Source of the DNA: Bacteriovoracaceae bacterium | GTDB taxonomy: Bacteria > Bdellovibrionota > Bacteriovoracia > Bacteriovoracales > Bacteriovoracaceae | DNA: 40,107 nucleotides | Assembly (NCBI GenBank): GCA_947451425.1 | Contig: CANGAC010000006.1 | Span: 1 to 40,107, forward strand | Direction: 5' to 3' | Shown: positions 1-8,911 of the stretch, piece after piece | Layout of the letters: the number at the start of each line of letters is the position of its first letter | Numbering within the stretch: the first letter of the stretch is position 1 | Translations under genes and position numbers: made by a program | Notes under the pieces: generated by a model | What the model was told of the DNA's origin: nothing | Seen by the model: the letters and a program-made list of their open reading frames with translations, nothing else | Databases searched by the model: none

Positions 1-467
1 ATATGGGAACAGTGGCCAAAGGTGTGGGGATGATTGCGACGATCCTCGGGGGACTCATCGGCGGAACGATCATGCTGAAAATTCCCATGAAGCCTTCACT
101 CATCATCTTCGGTGTGTTCCAGGCCGTCTCAACTCTGGGGTTTGCCCTTCTCGCGAAACTTCCTGTGACGTGGATGAATCTTGCGGGTGTGATTGGGTTT
201 GAGAACTTCTCAGCGGGACTCGGAATGGCCGCTTACGGCGCCTTCATGGCCGCTCTAACGGATAAGCGCTTCACCGCCACTCAGTACGCCTTACTCTCAT
301 CGGTCATGGGGATCACCCGCGTGATTCTTCCGGCGCCAACGGGATACATTGCGGCCAGTGTAGGATGGGAAATGTTCTTTATTGTGTGCACGCTTGCCGC
401 AGTACCGGGAATGCTTCTCTTAATACCTGTGTTTAAACTATCGAGGCCAGCGGCAACTCAGGCTTGA
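1..467 (+). CDS. ampG: AmpG-type muropeptide MFS permease, C-terminal part (5' end outside window)
   Basis: This is the last ~154 residues of a major-facilitator permease of the AmpG type. That family imports anhydromuropeptides from the periplasm across the inner membrane for peptidoglycan recycling. What is seen: several hydrophobic helices, and the stretch with GFENFSAGLGMAAYGAF followed by ALTDKRFTATQYALLSS, which closely matches the conserved AmpG late-helix motif (FEN, GMGTAA, RFTATQYALL). The reading frame is open to the left edge, so the start lies outside the window and the ATG at 3 is probably internal. The stop at 465-467 lies inside the 3' end of the convergent ankyrin gene (30-base overlap). 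It could be another AmpG-like transporter, but the family call is firm. Confidence 0.82.
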   Translation, partial: MGTVAKGVGMIATILGGLIGGTIMLKIPMKPSLIIFGVFQAVSTLGFALLAKLPVTWMNLAGVIGFENFSAGLGMAAYGAFMAALTDKRFTATQYALLSSVMGITRVILPAPTGYIAASVGWEMFFIVCTLAAVPGMLLLIPVFKLSRPAATQA

Positions 468-1616
468 TTGAATACGCCGGTTGATGTCCTGGTCTTCCGG
501 TGTCCTGAGATTTCGTTGGTTGTTATCGGCCACTTTGCAGCCCTTGAAGGAAATTTTTCTCCGGTCTTTCCACGTCTCAAACTTTTCCTGGGCCCCACTG
601 TGGACCAGTAAGTCGGTCATGGCGAGGTCATTGTTCATAATCGCGTAGTAGAGGGCCGGCCGGTCACTCTTATCCGTTTTATCAAGGTCCGGTTTCGCGC
701 TCAAAAAAAGTTCCACGAAGCTCGTTTTCTTCAGTACGACGGCGCGGATGAGCGGAGTTGTTTCTGCGTGAGACGGGCCATTAATCGAAACCTTGAGAGC
801 AATGAGGGACTGGGCCAGTTCAAATCCACGAAGCTCACTCTGGGCCTCTGTCACGAGGACAAGGGGATTCACTGATTCATAGGTGCGGACGATGTCCGGA
901 TAAAGATTCACGGCCTTCCGGAAGTTGATGAGATCGGCATTCTCGAGGATATCTCTGAAAACATCGATCGAAGGAAGTCTCTGTGTGAGGCCCATGATTC
1001 CGTTGAGAGTGTCTCGGATCTCAGAGCGATTGAGAGTCGTCGCCACTTCAACCGGTGTTTGTTCATCAGCGTTTTCGATCAGGAGATCGGCTCCCGCGCG
1101 GATGAGAATCTTGGCCGCATCATCGAATCCATTCTTGATCGCCTTATGAAGGGCGGTGTCGCCGATTTCATCCTGCTGATTGAGATCAGCACCTTTTTCC
1201 AGCAGGCTTCTCATGATGGGAAGCTGACCCCAGAAGGACGAAAGCATCAGGGGAGTCTGTCCCAGAGAATCCGGATGAAGGGATTTCAGATCCGGACTCG
1301 CGCCCTTTTCAAGAAGGATGCTCACGATGAGATTGAATTTCTTTTTGGTCGCATGGGTGAGAAGAGTGTCTCCGTCTTCCAGCGGACGATCGAGAGAAAG
1401 ATCCGGATTCTCAAAAATAACCAGGCGAAGACTTTTGGTATCGTTTGTTTTTACCGCGCGCTCAAGTTCAACCTGGGCATCATAAAGGCGCTCGCTTACT
1501 GACAGCGTGCTTTTCTTGTCCTTCACTTCAGGAGTTGAATTTGAGGCCTTCTTTCCGCACGAACAGAAAATCAGCGCGAAGGAGAATAGGCAGCTCAAGC
1601 TGAGCGAAAATTTCAT
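438..1616 (-). CDS. Ankyrin-repeat lipoprotein
   Basis: This 392-residue protein starts with a hydrophobic signal segment ending in FCSC followed by GKK. It is a probable lipoprotein with Cys20 as the acylated residue, although Phe at -3 is not the classical choice. Ankyrin repeats are visible at about residues 80-205, with units such as QTPLMLSSFWGQ and GDTALHKAIKNGFDDA. A second block lies at about 280-345, with TTPLIRAVV and RPALYYAIMNND. Ankyrin repeats mediate protein binding, so the likely role is an envelope scaffold or inhibitor. The partner is unknown. The gene converges on ampG, overlapping its end by 30 bases, and has no operon partner. The repeat call is confident; export and function are inferred. 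Confidence 0.8.
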   Translation of the reverse strand: MKFSLSLSCLFSFALIFCSCGKKASNSTPEVKDKKSTLSVSERLYDAQVELERAVKTNDTKSLRLVIFENPDLSLDRPLEDGDTLLTHATKKKFNLIVSILLEKGASPDLKSLHPDSLGQTPLMLSSFWGQLPIMRSLLEKGADLNQQDEIGDTALHKAIKNGFDDAAKILIRAGADLLIENADEQTPVEVATTLNRSEIRDTLNGIMGLTQRLPSIDVFRDILENADLINFRKAVNLYPDIVRTYESVNPLVLVTEAQSELRGFELAQSLIALKVSINGPSHAETTPLIRAVVLKKTSFVELFLSAKPDLDKTDKSDRPALYYAIMNNDLAMTDLLVHSGAQEKFETWKDRRKISFKGCKVADNNQRNLRTPEDQDINRRIQSSLSCRWPR

Positions 1617-1675
1617 AGAGGGGCAATGTACTAGCTGAGAGGGAAAATGGGGTGGGAAGGGAAAATTTTATGCAT

Positions 1676-1704
1676 AAAAAAAGGGGGGCAATGCCCCCCT
1701 TAAG
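1676..1704 (-). terminator. Rho-independent terminator of the 1719-2384 lipoprotein gene
   Basis: A perfect GC-rich stem, GGGGGGC (1683-1689) with GCCCCCC (1693-1699), closes a 3-base loop and is extended by two A-T pairs. On the minus strand it is followed by a run of seven T residues, complementary to the A run at 1676-1682. It lies 15 bases beyond the stop of the minus-strand gene ending at 1719. Confidence 0.9.
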
Positions 1705-1718
1705 TCACTGAAATCTAA

Positions 1719-2384
1719 TTAGTATCTCATGTGTGGATTACGACGAGAGAGCTCGAGGAGCTTCTGCAGGCGCTGATCCTTCAAGTTGTTAAGATAAACC
1801 ATAACAACTCCGCCGGCCTTACGACCAGTGGCCACTTCGTTTCCTACGAGACCAAGGAAACCTACGTTCTTACCATTGAGGTTAACTCTCCAGTAACCAG
1901 AGATCCCTGCAGTTTCGAAACCGAATGGCATCCAAACACCGAAGAGAGTCTTGTGGAAGAAGAAGGAAACGTCGAATTGCTTGATGCGAGTGTCGAGACG
2001 AAGAGAGTTCTCAAGACGTCCACCTGGGATACCTGGAACTGGACGACCGTCTGGAAGAGTATTGGCATCACCAACACCGATGTCGATGGCCTGAAGGTCA
2101 TCAGCGTCGAGGTAAAGAGAAAGCATCATACCGCCGTCAATGATGTTCGGTGCGAATTCAATAGCTGATTCACGAGTCTCAGGGATCGGAGCTTTAATAC
2201 CAGCATCGATATCGAGTTTGAGGAACTTCATGGTGATAACAATCTTGCCATCAATCACGCTGAAGAATGGGCCTTTGAAGCCATCAATCTCCGGGAGTCC
2301 GCCGCCTGCCTGGCCGCAGCCCTGAGCAACAACAATAGCAGCGCAGATAACAGCTGCCTTAAGTGAGTTCAACCAAGTTTTCAT
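1719..2384 (-). CDS. Exported lipoprotein of unknown function
   Basis: This is a 221-residue protein with a type II signal peptide. It has Lys2 and Lys9, a hydrophobic core, and AQGC with Cys23 as the predicted lipidated residue, then a Gly-rich linker (GQAGGGLPE). The mature part looks like an all-beta protein: alternating hydrophobic and polar stretches such as KIVITMKFLKLDIDAG and GGVVMVYLNNL, and a basic C-terminus (LSRRNPHMRY). I recognise no family. It is monocistronic with its own strong terminator, and its start is set by the signal peptide. It is divergent from the DUF2797-pepN pair. It could be an outer-membrane-anchored structural or carrier protein; the function is unknown. Confidence 0.75.
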   Translation of the reverse strand: MKTWLNSLKAAVICAAIVVAQGCGQAGGGLPEIDGFKGPFFSVIDGKIVITMKFLKLDIDAGIKAPIPETRESAIEFAPNIIDGGMMLSLYLDADDLQAIDIGVGDANTLPDGRPVPGIPGGRLENSLRLDTRIKQFDVSFFFHKTLFGVWMPFGFETAGISGYWRVNLNGKNVGFLGLVGNEVATGRKAGGVVMVYLNNLKDQRLQKLLELSRRNPHMRY

Positions 2385-2475
2385 TCAAACCGTCCTTTTT
2401 GGTATTTGGAGCATGAGCTTCCGCAAACATTATTTTCTATGGAGAATAGTTTAGCAACGGGTGGCAGAAGTTTCC

Positions 2476-2504
2476 AAGACAGATGCATCAATTTATTAGA
2501 TAAT
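2476..2504 (+). promoter_or_regulatory. Candidate promoter of the DUF2797-pepN pair
   Basis: AAGACA (2476-2481), a 17-base spacer and GATAAT (2499-2504) resemble a sigma-70-type promoter, with 4/6 and 5/6 matches. The predicted start of transcription falls at about 2511, at the ATG at 2512. No Shine-Dalgarno sequence precedes that ATG, so the mRNA may be leaderless. The assignment rests on pattern matching only. Confidence 0.4.
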
Positions 2505-2511
2505 TTTTCGA

Positions 2512-3309
2512 ATGAAAGCGACCGGCACTCTCTCGAAGATGAAAACCACTTATGTTACGCCCATAAAGTACGAATTGACGCTGGGCGAGGTGCAGTGTGA
2601 TATCACTTCACTTGTTGGAAAGACGATCAGTCTTACTTACTCAGGAAATATTTTTTGTGAGAACTGTGGCAAGAAGACCAAAAAGTCTTACGCCCAGGGA
2701 TACTGTTATCCCTGCACGATGAAGCTCGCGTCGTGCGACCTGTGCATACTAAAACCTGAAACCTGCCACTATGATAAGGGCACTTGTCGTGAACCTGAAT
2801 GGGGACTCGAAAATTGCTTCAGGCCTCACGTGATTTACCTCGCGAATTCTTCGGGACTCAAGGTGGGAATCACGCGAAAAACTCAGGTGCCTACCAGATG
2901 GATTGATCAGGGGGCGACAGAAGCTCTGCCGATTCTTGAAGTGAGTAATCGTTTTTTGTCCGGGCAGATTGAAATGATTTTCAAGAAGCTCGTGGCCGAT
3001 AAGACAGACTGGCGGAAGATGCTGAAGGGTGACCCGGAAAAAATTGATCTTCTGGAGTGGAAGGGAAAACTTCTGGAAGGTCTCAAAGCGGAACTCAGCG
3101 TGCACGAATACACCGTTCTCGATCTTCCGGTTGTGCGGTTTCAGTATCCGGTGGAGACGTACCCGGAAAAAGTCAGTTCTTTCAATCTGGATAAAGTAAG
3201 TGTTGTGACCGGAAAGCTCACCGGAATTAAAGGGCAGTATCTGATTTTCGATACGGGGGTTCTGAATGTCAGGACTCATACGGGATACGAAGTCACTATC
3301 GAAGGCTAA
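2512..3309 (+). CDS. DUF2797 zinc-ribbon / GIY-YIG-like protein
   Basis: This 265-residue protein is a clear member of the DUF2797 family, whose molecular function is not established. The N-terminal half is Cys-rich, with pairs at about 49/52, 65/68 and 75/78 and further Cys at 85, 92 and 102. These sit in conserved text such as CENCGKKTKKSYAQGYC and GTCREPEWG, suggesting one or more zinc sites. The middle carries HVIYLANSSGLKVGITR and RWIDQGA, resembling the core of a GIY-YIG fold. The start at 2512 is favoured over ATG 2539 because the residues before Met10 (TGTLSKM) are conserved in the family. pepN follows after 5 bases, so the two are probably cotranscribed. A nucleic-acid role is possible but not shown. 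Confidence 0.85.
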   Translation: MKATGTLSKMKTTYVTPIKYELTLGEVQCDITSLVGKTISLTYSGNIFCENCGKKTKKSYAQGYCYPCTMKLASCDLCILKPETCHYDKGTCREPEWGLENCFRPHVIYLANSSGLKVGITRKTQVPTRWIDQGATEALPILEVSNRFLSGQIEMIFKKLVADKTDWRKMLKGDPEKIDLLEWKGKLLEGLKAELSVHEYTVLDLPVVRFQYPVETYPEKVSSFNLDKVSVVTGKLTGIKGQYLIFDTGVLNVRTHTGYEVTIEG

Positions 3310-3314
3310 AAGTC

Positions 3315-5906
3315 ATGGAAGCAAAAACTATTCACTTGAAAGACTATACTCCGTCAAAATTCCTCGTCGAATCGATCGACCTTGAAGTCGATATTTTCGA
3401 TGAGAAAACCATTGTGACGGCGGTCATGAAGATTGAAAGAAATATCTCGAAACCTACGCACCTTGAACTTTCCGGCGAGAACATGAAACTTCTTGAAGTA
3501 AAGGTCAATGGTAAGGAACTCACGTCGAGCGAATATCAGCTTTCTCCTGAAAAATTGGTGATCCTGAATGTGAGTGACTGTCTGTTTACCGTTGAAACGA
3601 AAGTGGAAATTGATCCTGCTCATAACACAGCACTCGAAGGTTTTTATAAATCGGGTGACCAGTTCTGCACTCAGTGCGAACCGGAAGGATTCCGGAAAAT
3701 CACTTACTATGTGGATCGCCCGGATGTGATGGCGAAGTTCCGGACGAAGATGTCCGGCGAGAAGAAAAGATTTCCCTATCTTCTTTCTAACGGGAACCGG
3801 ATTGGAAGCGGCGATCTTCCCGGAGGAAGGCACTGGGTTCAGTGGGAAGACCCGTTTAAAAAACCAAGTTACTTATTTGCCATGGTCTCGGGAGATTTTG
3901 ATGTCGCCCGGGATGTGTTTCACACCAGATCCGGTAGGAAAGTGGATCTCGAAATTTATGTTGATAAGGGGAATCTCGGGAAAACCCGACACGCCATGGA
4001 GTCTCTCAAGGCCTCGATGAAATGGGACGAAGATACCTTCGGTCTCGAGTACGATCTGGATATTTACATGATCGTGGCGGTCGACTCATTCAACATGGGA
4101 GCGATGGAAAACAAGGGTCTGAATATTTTCAATTCGAGCTACGTGCTGGCCGATGATCACTCCGCAACGGACCATGATTTTCAGGGAATCCAGGGAGTCA
4201 TCGGGCACGAGTATTTCCATAACTGGACCGGGAACCGCATCACCTGCCGGGACTGGTTTCAGCTGACACTGAAAGAAGGTCTCACGGTTTACCGTGACCA
4301 GGAGTTTTCTTCGGACATGCTCTCCCGCGCGGTGAAACGCCTGGAAGATGTGCGGATGCTTAAAGACAGGCAGTTTGCGGAGGACGCGGGACCCATGAGT
4401 CATCCGATCCGTCCTTCAAGTTATATTGAGATCAACAATTTTTATACATCAACTGTGTATGAAAAAGGGGCGGAAGTTATCCGCATGATCGCGACCCTTA
4501 TTGGAAAAGAAAATTTCCGCAAGGGGATGGATAAGTACTTTGAGCTCCACGATGGTCAGGCGGTGACCACCGAAGATTTTGTGAAGGCGATGGAGCTGGC
4601 CTCCGGAAAAGATCTGACGCAATTTAAGAACTGGTACGAAAGACCCGGAACTCCGACAGTGAAAGTGAAAGCCGAAATGTCAGGGGATAAACTCGTGCTG
4701 AATTTTCAGCAGAAGTATCCGCCGACGACTTTAAAAGTCACCGAAGGAAATGTTCTTCATCTCCCGTTCCGGATCGGAATCCTTTCGGAGAACGGCGAAG
4801 AAGAAAAACTTCTGGAACTCAAAAAGCTGGAGGAGAATTTTACGTTTCCGGTGAAAGGGAAACCGATTCTTTCCCTTAACCGCGGATTCTCGGCGCCCGT
4901 TCATGTCGATTACAATTATAGCTTTTCAGAGCTCATGCATCTCATGGGGAACGACAGCGATCCATACTGTAAGTATGAAGCAACTCAGAAAGTTTACGAC
5001 AGGCTTTTCCAGGATGATCTCACGCATTTTAAAGCGTCCGGGAAAGTCCGGGATGATCTTCCTGGCGATTTTATCGATGCCCTGGGAAAACTCGTTCAGG
5101 ATGAACGGATCGATAATTCCTTTAAGTCTTTCCTTCTGGACCTTCCGACCGAGAATGGATTGTCACAGGAAATGAACCGTCCGGATTTCGATGCCATCCA
5201 TGATGTGCACCGGAACCTTGAAACAAAAATCGGAAAGGCCCTGCAGGGGTGGCTCTCCGGTGAGTATAAAAAACTCTCGCAGGTAAAACGTTTTGAGCTC
5301 ACTCCGAAAGCCTTCGGAGAGCGCGCTCTCAAGAATAAAGTTCTCCACTACCTCGTCGCCTCGGGTTCTGAAGAAGGGAAGTCACTCCTTTCTTCTCACT
5401 ATGAAAACGCGACGAACATGACAGAAGAGTTAGCGGGGCTCAACCAATACGTAAAAATGGGTGTGCCGCTGGATCATCCGGCGATCCGGAAATTTTATAA
5501 CAAGTGGAAGAGTGATTCTTTGGTCATGCAAAAATGGTTCGCGGTCATTTCCGCGCAGTCACCGAAAGACGTCGTGGTCGCTCGTTTAAAGGAGCTGGAA
5601 ACGGATCCTTTATTCAAAGCAGAAGTTCCGAATTATTTGAGAGCGCTTTACTTCCAGTTTTCGAAAAATAATCTCGTCTCTTTCCATCAGAAAAATGGTT
5701 CGGGATACGAGTTCCTTGCCGAAAGAATCCGGAAGATTGATAAAATGAATCCGCAGGTGGCTTCAAGAGCAGCGACATCATTTTCGTTCATCAAAAAAGT
5801 GGATGAGACCAGACAGTCTGCGATGAAGAAGGCCCTGACATCAATCCTGGAAAATCACCCTTCGCGCGATACTTTCGAAGTCGTTTCAAAATATCTGGCG
5901 GAGTAG
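3315..5906 (+). CDS. pepN: Aminopeptidase N (M1 metallopeptidase)
   Basis: PepN removes N-terminal amino acids from peptides in the cytoplasm, using one zinc ion. The 863-residue length matches E. coli PepN (870). The GAMEN exopeptidase motif is at residues 262-266. The zinc motif HEYFH has ligands His298 and His302 and catalytic Glu299. The third ligand is Glu321, in the stretch TLKEGLTVYRDQEF. The spacing is the same as in E. coli, shifted by one residue. The N-terminal part has the family's Q/E-rich substrate loop (CTQCEPEGFRKITYY), and a long helical C-terminal domain follows. No signal peptide is present. It lies 5 bases after the DUF2797 gene, and its 3' end overlaps a possible small gene on the other strand. 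Confidence 0.97.
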   Translation: MEAKTIHLKDYTPSKFLVESIDLEVDIFDEKTIVTAVMKIERNISKPTHLELSGENMKLLEVKVNGKELTSSEYQLSPEKLVILNVSDCLFTVETKVEIDPAHNTALEGFYKSGDQFCTQCEPEGFRKITYYVDRPDVMAKFRTKMSGEKKRFPYLLSNGNRIGSGDLPGGRHWVQWEDPFKKPSYLFAMVSGDFDVARDVFHTRSGRKVDLEIYVDKGNLGKTRHAMESLKASMKWDEDTFGLEYDLDIYMIVAVDSFNMGAMENKGLNIFNSSYVLADDHSATDHDFQGIQGVIGHEYFHNWTGNRITCRDWFQLTLKEGLTVYRDQEFSSDMLSRAVKRLEDVRMLKDRQFAEDAGPMSHPIRPSSYIEINNFYTSTVYEKGAEVIRMIATLIGKENFRKGMDKYFELHDGQAVTTEDFVKAMELASGKDLTQFKNWYERPGTPTVKVKAEMSGDKLVLNFQQKYPPTTLKVTEGNVLHLPFRIGILSENGEEEKLLELKKLEENFTFPVKGKPILSLNRGFSAPVHVDYNYSFSELMHLMGNDSDPYCKYEATQKVYDRLFQDDLTHFKASGKVRDDLPGDFIDALGKLVQDERIDNSFKSFLLDLPTENGLSQEMNRPDFDAIHDVHRNLETKIGKALQGWLSGEYKKLSQVKRFELTPKAFGERALKNKVLHYLVASGSEEGKSLLSSHYENATNMTEELAGLNQYVKMGVPLDHPAIRKFYNKWKSDSLVMQKWFAVISAQSPKDVVVARLKELETDPLFKAEVPNYLRALYFQFSKNNLVSFHQKNGSGYEFLAERIRKIDKMNPQVASRAATSFSFIKKVDETRQSAMKKALTSILENHPSRDTFEVVSKYLAE

Positions 5907-6007
5907 AGGCGGATTTTCATTCTTCTGTGTGTGAAGGTCTTCGATTTCCAGACGAAAAAGGCGCTGATGAGGACAAAAAGGGCTGAGGGAATAAGGAAGT
6001 TTTCCAT
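5855..6007 (-). CDS. Putative small single-pass membrane protein
   Basis: This 50-codon frame begins at the ATG at 6007, preceded by a strong Shine-Dalgarno sequence (AGGAAGGAG, 5 bases upstream). It encodes one hydrophobic helix (about residues 4-20, FLIPSALFVLISAFFVW) and then a basic tail (KSKTFTHRRMKIR). The ribosome site plus an ordered TM-then-basic layout argues for a real gene. Against it, the last 52 bases overlap the 3' end of pepN on the opposite strand and I recognise no family. A longer in-frame version starting at 6124 is less likely because it would run across the promoter region of the next gene. The function is unknown. Confidence 0.4.
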   Translation of the reverse strand: MENFLIPSALFVLISAFFVWKSKTFTHRRMKIRLYSARYFETTSKVSREG

Positions 6008-6093
6008 AGGTTCTCCTTCCTCTATTATGCCTCCAGTCCAGATTCTGCGCCAGAGACGATAGCCTCTCCGGGGTTTTCGTGGTAAACTGTGGA

Positions 6094-6099
6094 TATAAT
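6094..6099 (+). promoter_or_regulatory. Candidate -10 element for the 6112 gene
   Basis: A perfect TATAAT lies 12 bases before the ATG at 6112, which predicts an extremely short leader. No convincing -35 hexamer is seen 16-18 bases upstream, and no clear Shine-Dalgarno sequence follows it. Confidence 0.35.
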
Positions 6100-6111
6100 T
6101 AAAGAGAAACC

Positions 6112-7554
6112 ATGGAACAAACACTTTCCCTTAGGCAAAAAGCTCTCAAAATTAATCTCGCGAAGCGCTTCTACGGCACTTTTGCTGAAATCGGCGCGGG
6201 CCAGGAAGTGGCCAGGCACTTCTTCCAGGCGGGCGGTTCCTCTGGCTCCATAGCCAAAACCATCTCCGCTTATGACATGACTTTTTCCGATCATATTTAC
6301 GGAAAAGAGACCAGTGGTCGTTACGTGTGTGAATCCCGCCTCTCGAAGATGCTCTCAAAAGAATTTGAACTCCTACAGGAACGTCTCGCTGATACCCGCG
6401 GGAAAGATCACCAGTTTTTTGTCTTCGCCGATACTGTGGCGGCGCTGAATTTTAAGCGAACCAATGAAGCTCACGGCTGGTTAGGTGTTCGCTTTCAGGA
6501 TTCACCAGGTGGTGAAGTCAGCGAAGTTCTCATTCACGTCAGGATGCTTGATCCTCAGAACGTTCTTCAGCAGGATGCTTTGGGCATCGTAGGTGTGAAC
6601 CTCGTTTATGCCACACTCTTTTTATATCGCTATCCGGAAGCTTTCATCCGCTCTCTTCTTGATCACCTGGATACGTCACGGATCGAAGTGAACTTTATCC
6701 GTTTCAACGGCAAGGTCTTCAAGGACGTGGATAACCGCCTGATGAATCTCATGCTTCTCCAGGAAGGGATGACCCACGCGATTATGTTTGATGAAAAAGG
6801 GGACGTCGTTCTTCCGAGTGATTTCCTCTATAAAAAAGAAGTTCTCGTCGTGCGCGGCTCGTATCGCCCGCCGACACTTGTGTCGCTCGATATGATTGAA
6901 TCGGGGAAAGTGAATTTCGCCCGTGATATTGGAGTTAAGGCAGAAGACATTGTGACGATTTCTGAGATCACCATCTCCAATCTTCGTTCCGATGACGGGG
7001 AGATCACCAAAGAGGATTTCCTCGCACGCGTGGATCTTCTCTGTGCTCTGGGACAAAAGACCCTCATCACGAATTATCCTCAGTATTATAAACTCGCCAA
7101 TTACTTTGCCCGCATGAATGTTCCTCATCTGGGACTGGTGCTGGGGATTTATAACTTCCAGCAGATCTTCACCGATGAGTACGCCAATGTTGAGGGAGGA
7201 ATTCTTTCAGCTCTGGGGCAACTTTTCCGCTCTTATGTGAAGGTTTACATCTACCCTTATAAATCTGAAGAAGGGCAGCTTGAGACTCTGGAGAATCTCC
7301 ATGTGTCGCCGGAGTACGATCACCTGTATCAGCATCTGAAGGCCAGTAAGCACGTCGATACGGTCCTTAACTATAATAAGGATCTTCTCCATATTTACTC
7401 GTCAAAAGTTCTTTCGATGATCACGTCGAATGAACCAGGGTGGGAGAAGATGGTTCCGCCATCAGTAGCGAAAACCATTAATGAGAAATGTCTCTTTGGT
7501 CATCCGTGTTTTATCGGAAAGAAAAATGGCGATCCTACAGGGCAGCGCAATTAA
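6112..7554 (+). CDS. Conserved protein of unknown function (homologues often mislabelled TonB-dependent receptor)
   Basis: This is a 480-residue soluble protein with no signal peptide and no beta-barrel features. Diagnostic text includes FYGTFAEIGAGQEVARHFF, KTISAYDMTFSDHIYG, FFVFADTVAALNF, GWLGVRFQDSPGGEVSEV and GIVGVNLVYATLF. From memory, this matches a widespread bacterial family that databases often name TonB-dependent receptor or nicotinamide-nucleotide adenylyltransferase, although nothing here supports either name. The length is about that of the family and the N-terminus aligns with it, so the ATG at 6112 is accepted despite a weak ribosome site. It is monocistronic, and its 3' end overlaps the convergent hydrolase gene by 20 bases. 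I do not assign a function. Confidence 0.75.
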   Translation: MEQTLSLRQKALKINLAKRFYGTFAEIGAGQEVARHFFQAGGSSGSIAKTISAYDMTFSDHIYGKETSGRYVCESRLSKMLSKEFELLQERLADTRGKDHQFFVFADTVAALNFKRTNEAHGWLGVRFQDSPGGEVSEVLIHVRMLDPQNVLQQDALGIVGVNLVYATLFLYRYPEAFIRSLLDHLDTSRIEVNFIRFNGKVFKDVDNRLMNLMLLQEGMTHAIMFDEKGDVVLPSDFLYKKEVLVVRGSYRPPTLVSLDMIESGKVNFARDIGVKAEDIVTISEITISNLRSDDGEITKEDFLARVDLLCALGQKTLITNYPQYYKLANYFARMNVPHLGLVLGIYNFQQIFTDEYANVEGGILSALGQLFRSYVKVYIYPYKSEEGQLETLENLHVSPEYDHLYQHLKASKHVDTVLNYNKDLLHIYSSKVLSMITSNEPGWEKMVPPSVAKTINEKCLFGHPCFIGKKNGDPTGQRN

Positions 7555-8902
7555 GCGCTTCGTGCTGGGGATCGTTTCCGTACACACTCTTCACTTCACC
7601 AGAGACCGCGCCGTAGACCAGTTCCATGAACGGGTCACGGTACTTATCTGACTCTACGTAAATCCCGTGGCTCGCAGTTTTAAAGCTACAGTCAAAGATC
7701 TGCGCTTTACCGATAGAGCGGAGCTTTTTCATGAATAGATGAGTGCCCACAGGGTTGGCGATGGTATCGGCATCCGTCGCGACCGAAATGAGCTGGATAT
7801 TATTCTCAGCGAGATTCTGGTTGATCGTTTTCATTCTCTTGTTGAGCTTCTTAAATTTTGCATCCGGAAGAAGAAGATCAAAATGTGTGTCGATGGAGGA
7901 CTTCACCCATGACCAGTCGGCACCGGCCGTCTCAAAACCACTCCAGGTGCGGAGGTTATCCGTGAGGGACATGCGGTTTGGAGAATGGCTGATGGAATTT
8001 CCTTCCTTGAATCCGCCCGTCGCTTTCGTGACGAACTCAGGAACTGAGCGTGTAGCATAGACCGGAGTCTTCGCACCCAGGATCGGCTTGAGTGCCAGGA
8101 CCAGTGTTTCCGTGATCGGGAATGAATACGGTACCGGGATCATCTTGTCTGTTCCCATACCGCGAAGGAATGGGCTTTCCATTGTGATCCGGGAAACAGA
8201 TCTGATCCACTCGGCGTCATCTGATTTTTGTCCCATGGCGAGCATGAGATACATAGATCCCGTCGAGTGAGCATTGATCACAATTTTCTTTCCGTTATTT
8301 TCTCTCGTCGCGATTTCCATCACGAAGTTCACGTCACTCACGTGCTCGATGATGTCATTGATGTGGGCGATCCCGATCGGAAGCTGTTTCAGGTTATCCT
8401 GGAGAGTAACGTTTCTGAAATTTTCTTCTGCGAATTTGTCTGAGAGTGCCTTCTGAACTTTCTTTCCGTATTTATCGGCAAACTCCTGGAGCGGGCGGGA
8501 GTTTGCGATCGTTTCGCCGTAGCCCTGGAAGTCGAGAATATAAATCGGCCCGAAGCCCTTTTCAATGAGATCGTAGGCCTGCTCGACGTTCAGACGTCTG
8601 TAGCCCGTGAAGCCCGGAAGAAGAACCAACGGACGATCGGAAGATTTTCCTTCAAAGCGCGAAACAATCTGACAGGCCGACTGTTTCGTCGCACATCCAT
8701 CGGAGTGATAGTCTTTCCTGGAATTCCAGAGCTGATCGAGCTCTGGGACATCAGTTTTTGCGAGATCTTCGCGGAGGGCTTCGTATGACTTTGACTGGAT
8801 GAGAGGAATCACCTTGTCCTGGGTCCGGGTGTTCAATTTCGCTTCAGGCATGGCCTGAAGTGCGGATGAAAGGAGAAGACCCAGGGCAAGAGTGCGTTTC
8901 AT
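7535..8902 (-). CDS. Exported alpha/beta hydrolase (lysophospholipase/S33-like)
   Basis: This is a 455-residue protein with a cleavable signal peptide (KRTLALGLLLSSALQA). It shows the alpha/beta-hydrolase order: an oxyanion-strand motif RPLVLLPGFTG (about 90-100), YILDFQGYGET (about 121-131), and the nucleophile elbow NAHSTGS with Ser213. Later come a candidate acid in ATDADTIANP and a candidate His in KTASHGIYVES. The elbow is A-H-S-T-G rather than G-x-S-x-G. Cys70 and Cys77 near the front may form a disulfide, as expected of a periplasmic or secreted enzyme. The overall pattern is nearest to lysophospholipase/monoacylglycerol-lipase proteins, so an acyl ester is the likely substrate (inference). 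It lies 9 bases downstream of a small secreted protein, implying cotranscription. Confidence 0.82.
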   Translation of the reverse strand: MKRTLALGLLLSSALQAMPEAKLNTRTQDKVIPLIQSKSYEALREDLAKTDVPELDQLWNSRKDYHSDGCATKQSACQIVSRFEGKSSDRPLVLLPGFTGYRRLNVEQAYDLIEKGFGPIYILDFQGYGETIANSRPLQEFADKYGKKVQKALSDKFAEENFRNVTLQDNLKQLPIGIAHINDIIEHVSDVNFVMEIATRENNGKKIVINAHSTGSMYLMLAMGQKSDDAEWIRSVSRITMESPFLRGMGTDKMIPVPYSFPITETLVLALKPILGAKTPVYATRSVPEFVTKATGGFKEGNSISHSPNRMSLTDNLRTWSGFETAGADWSWVKSSIDTHFDLLLPDAKFKKLNKRMKTINQNLAENNIQLISVATDADTIANPVGTHLFMKKLRSIGKAQIFDCSFKTASHGIYVESDKYRDPFMELVYGAVSGEVKSVYGNDPQHEALNCAAL

Positions 8903-8911
8903 AATTCTCTC

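Noticed and set aside
1059-1502. Long open frame on the plus strand inside the ankyrin gene
   Set aside because: It is antisense to a protein with clear ankyrin repeats, has no ribosome site and an arbitrary composition.
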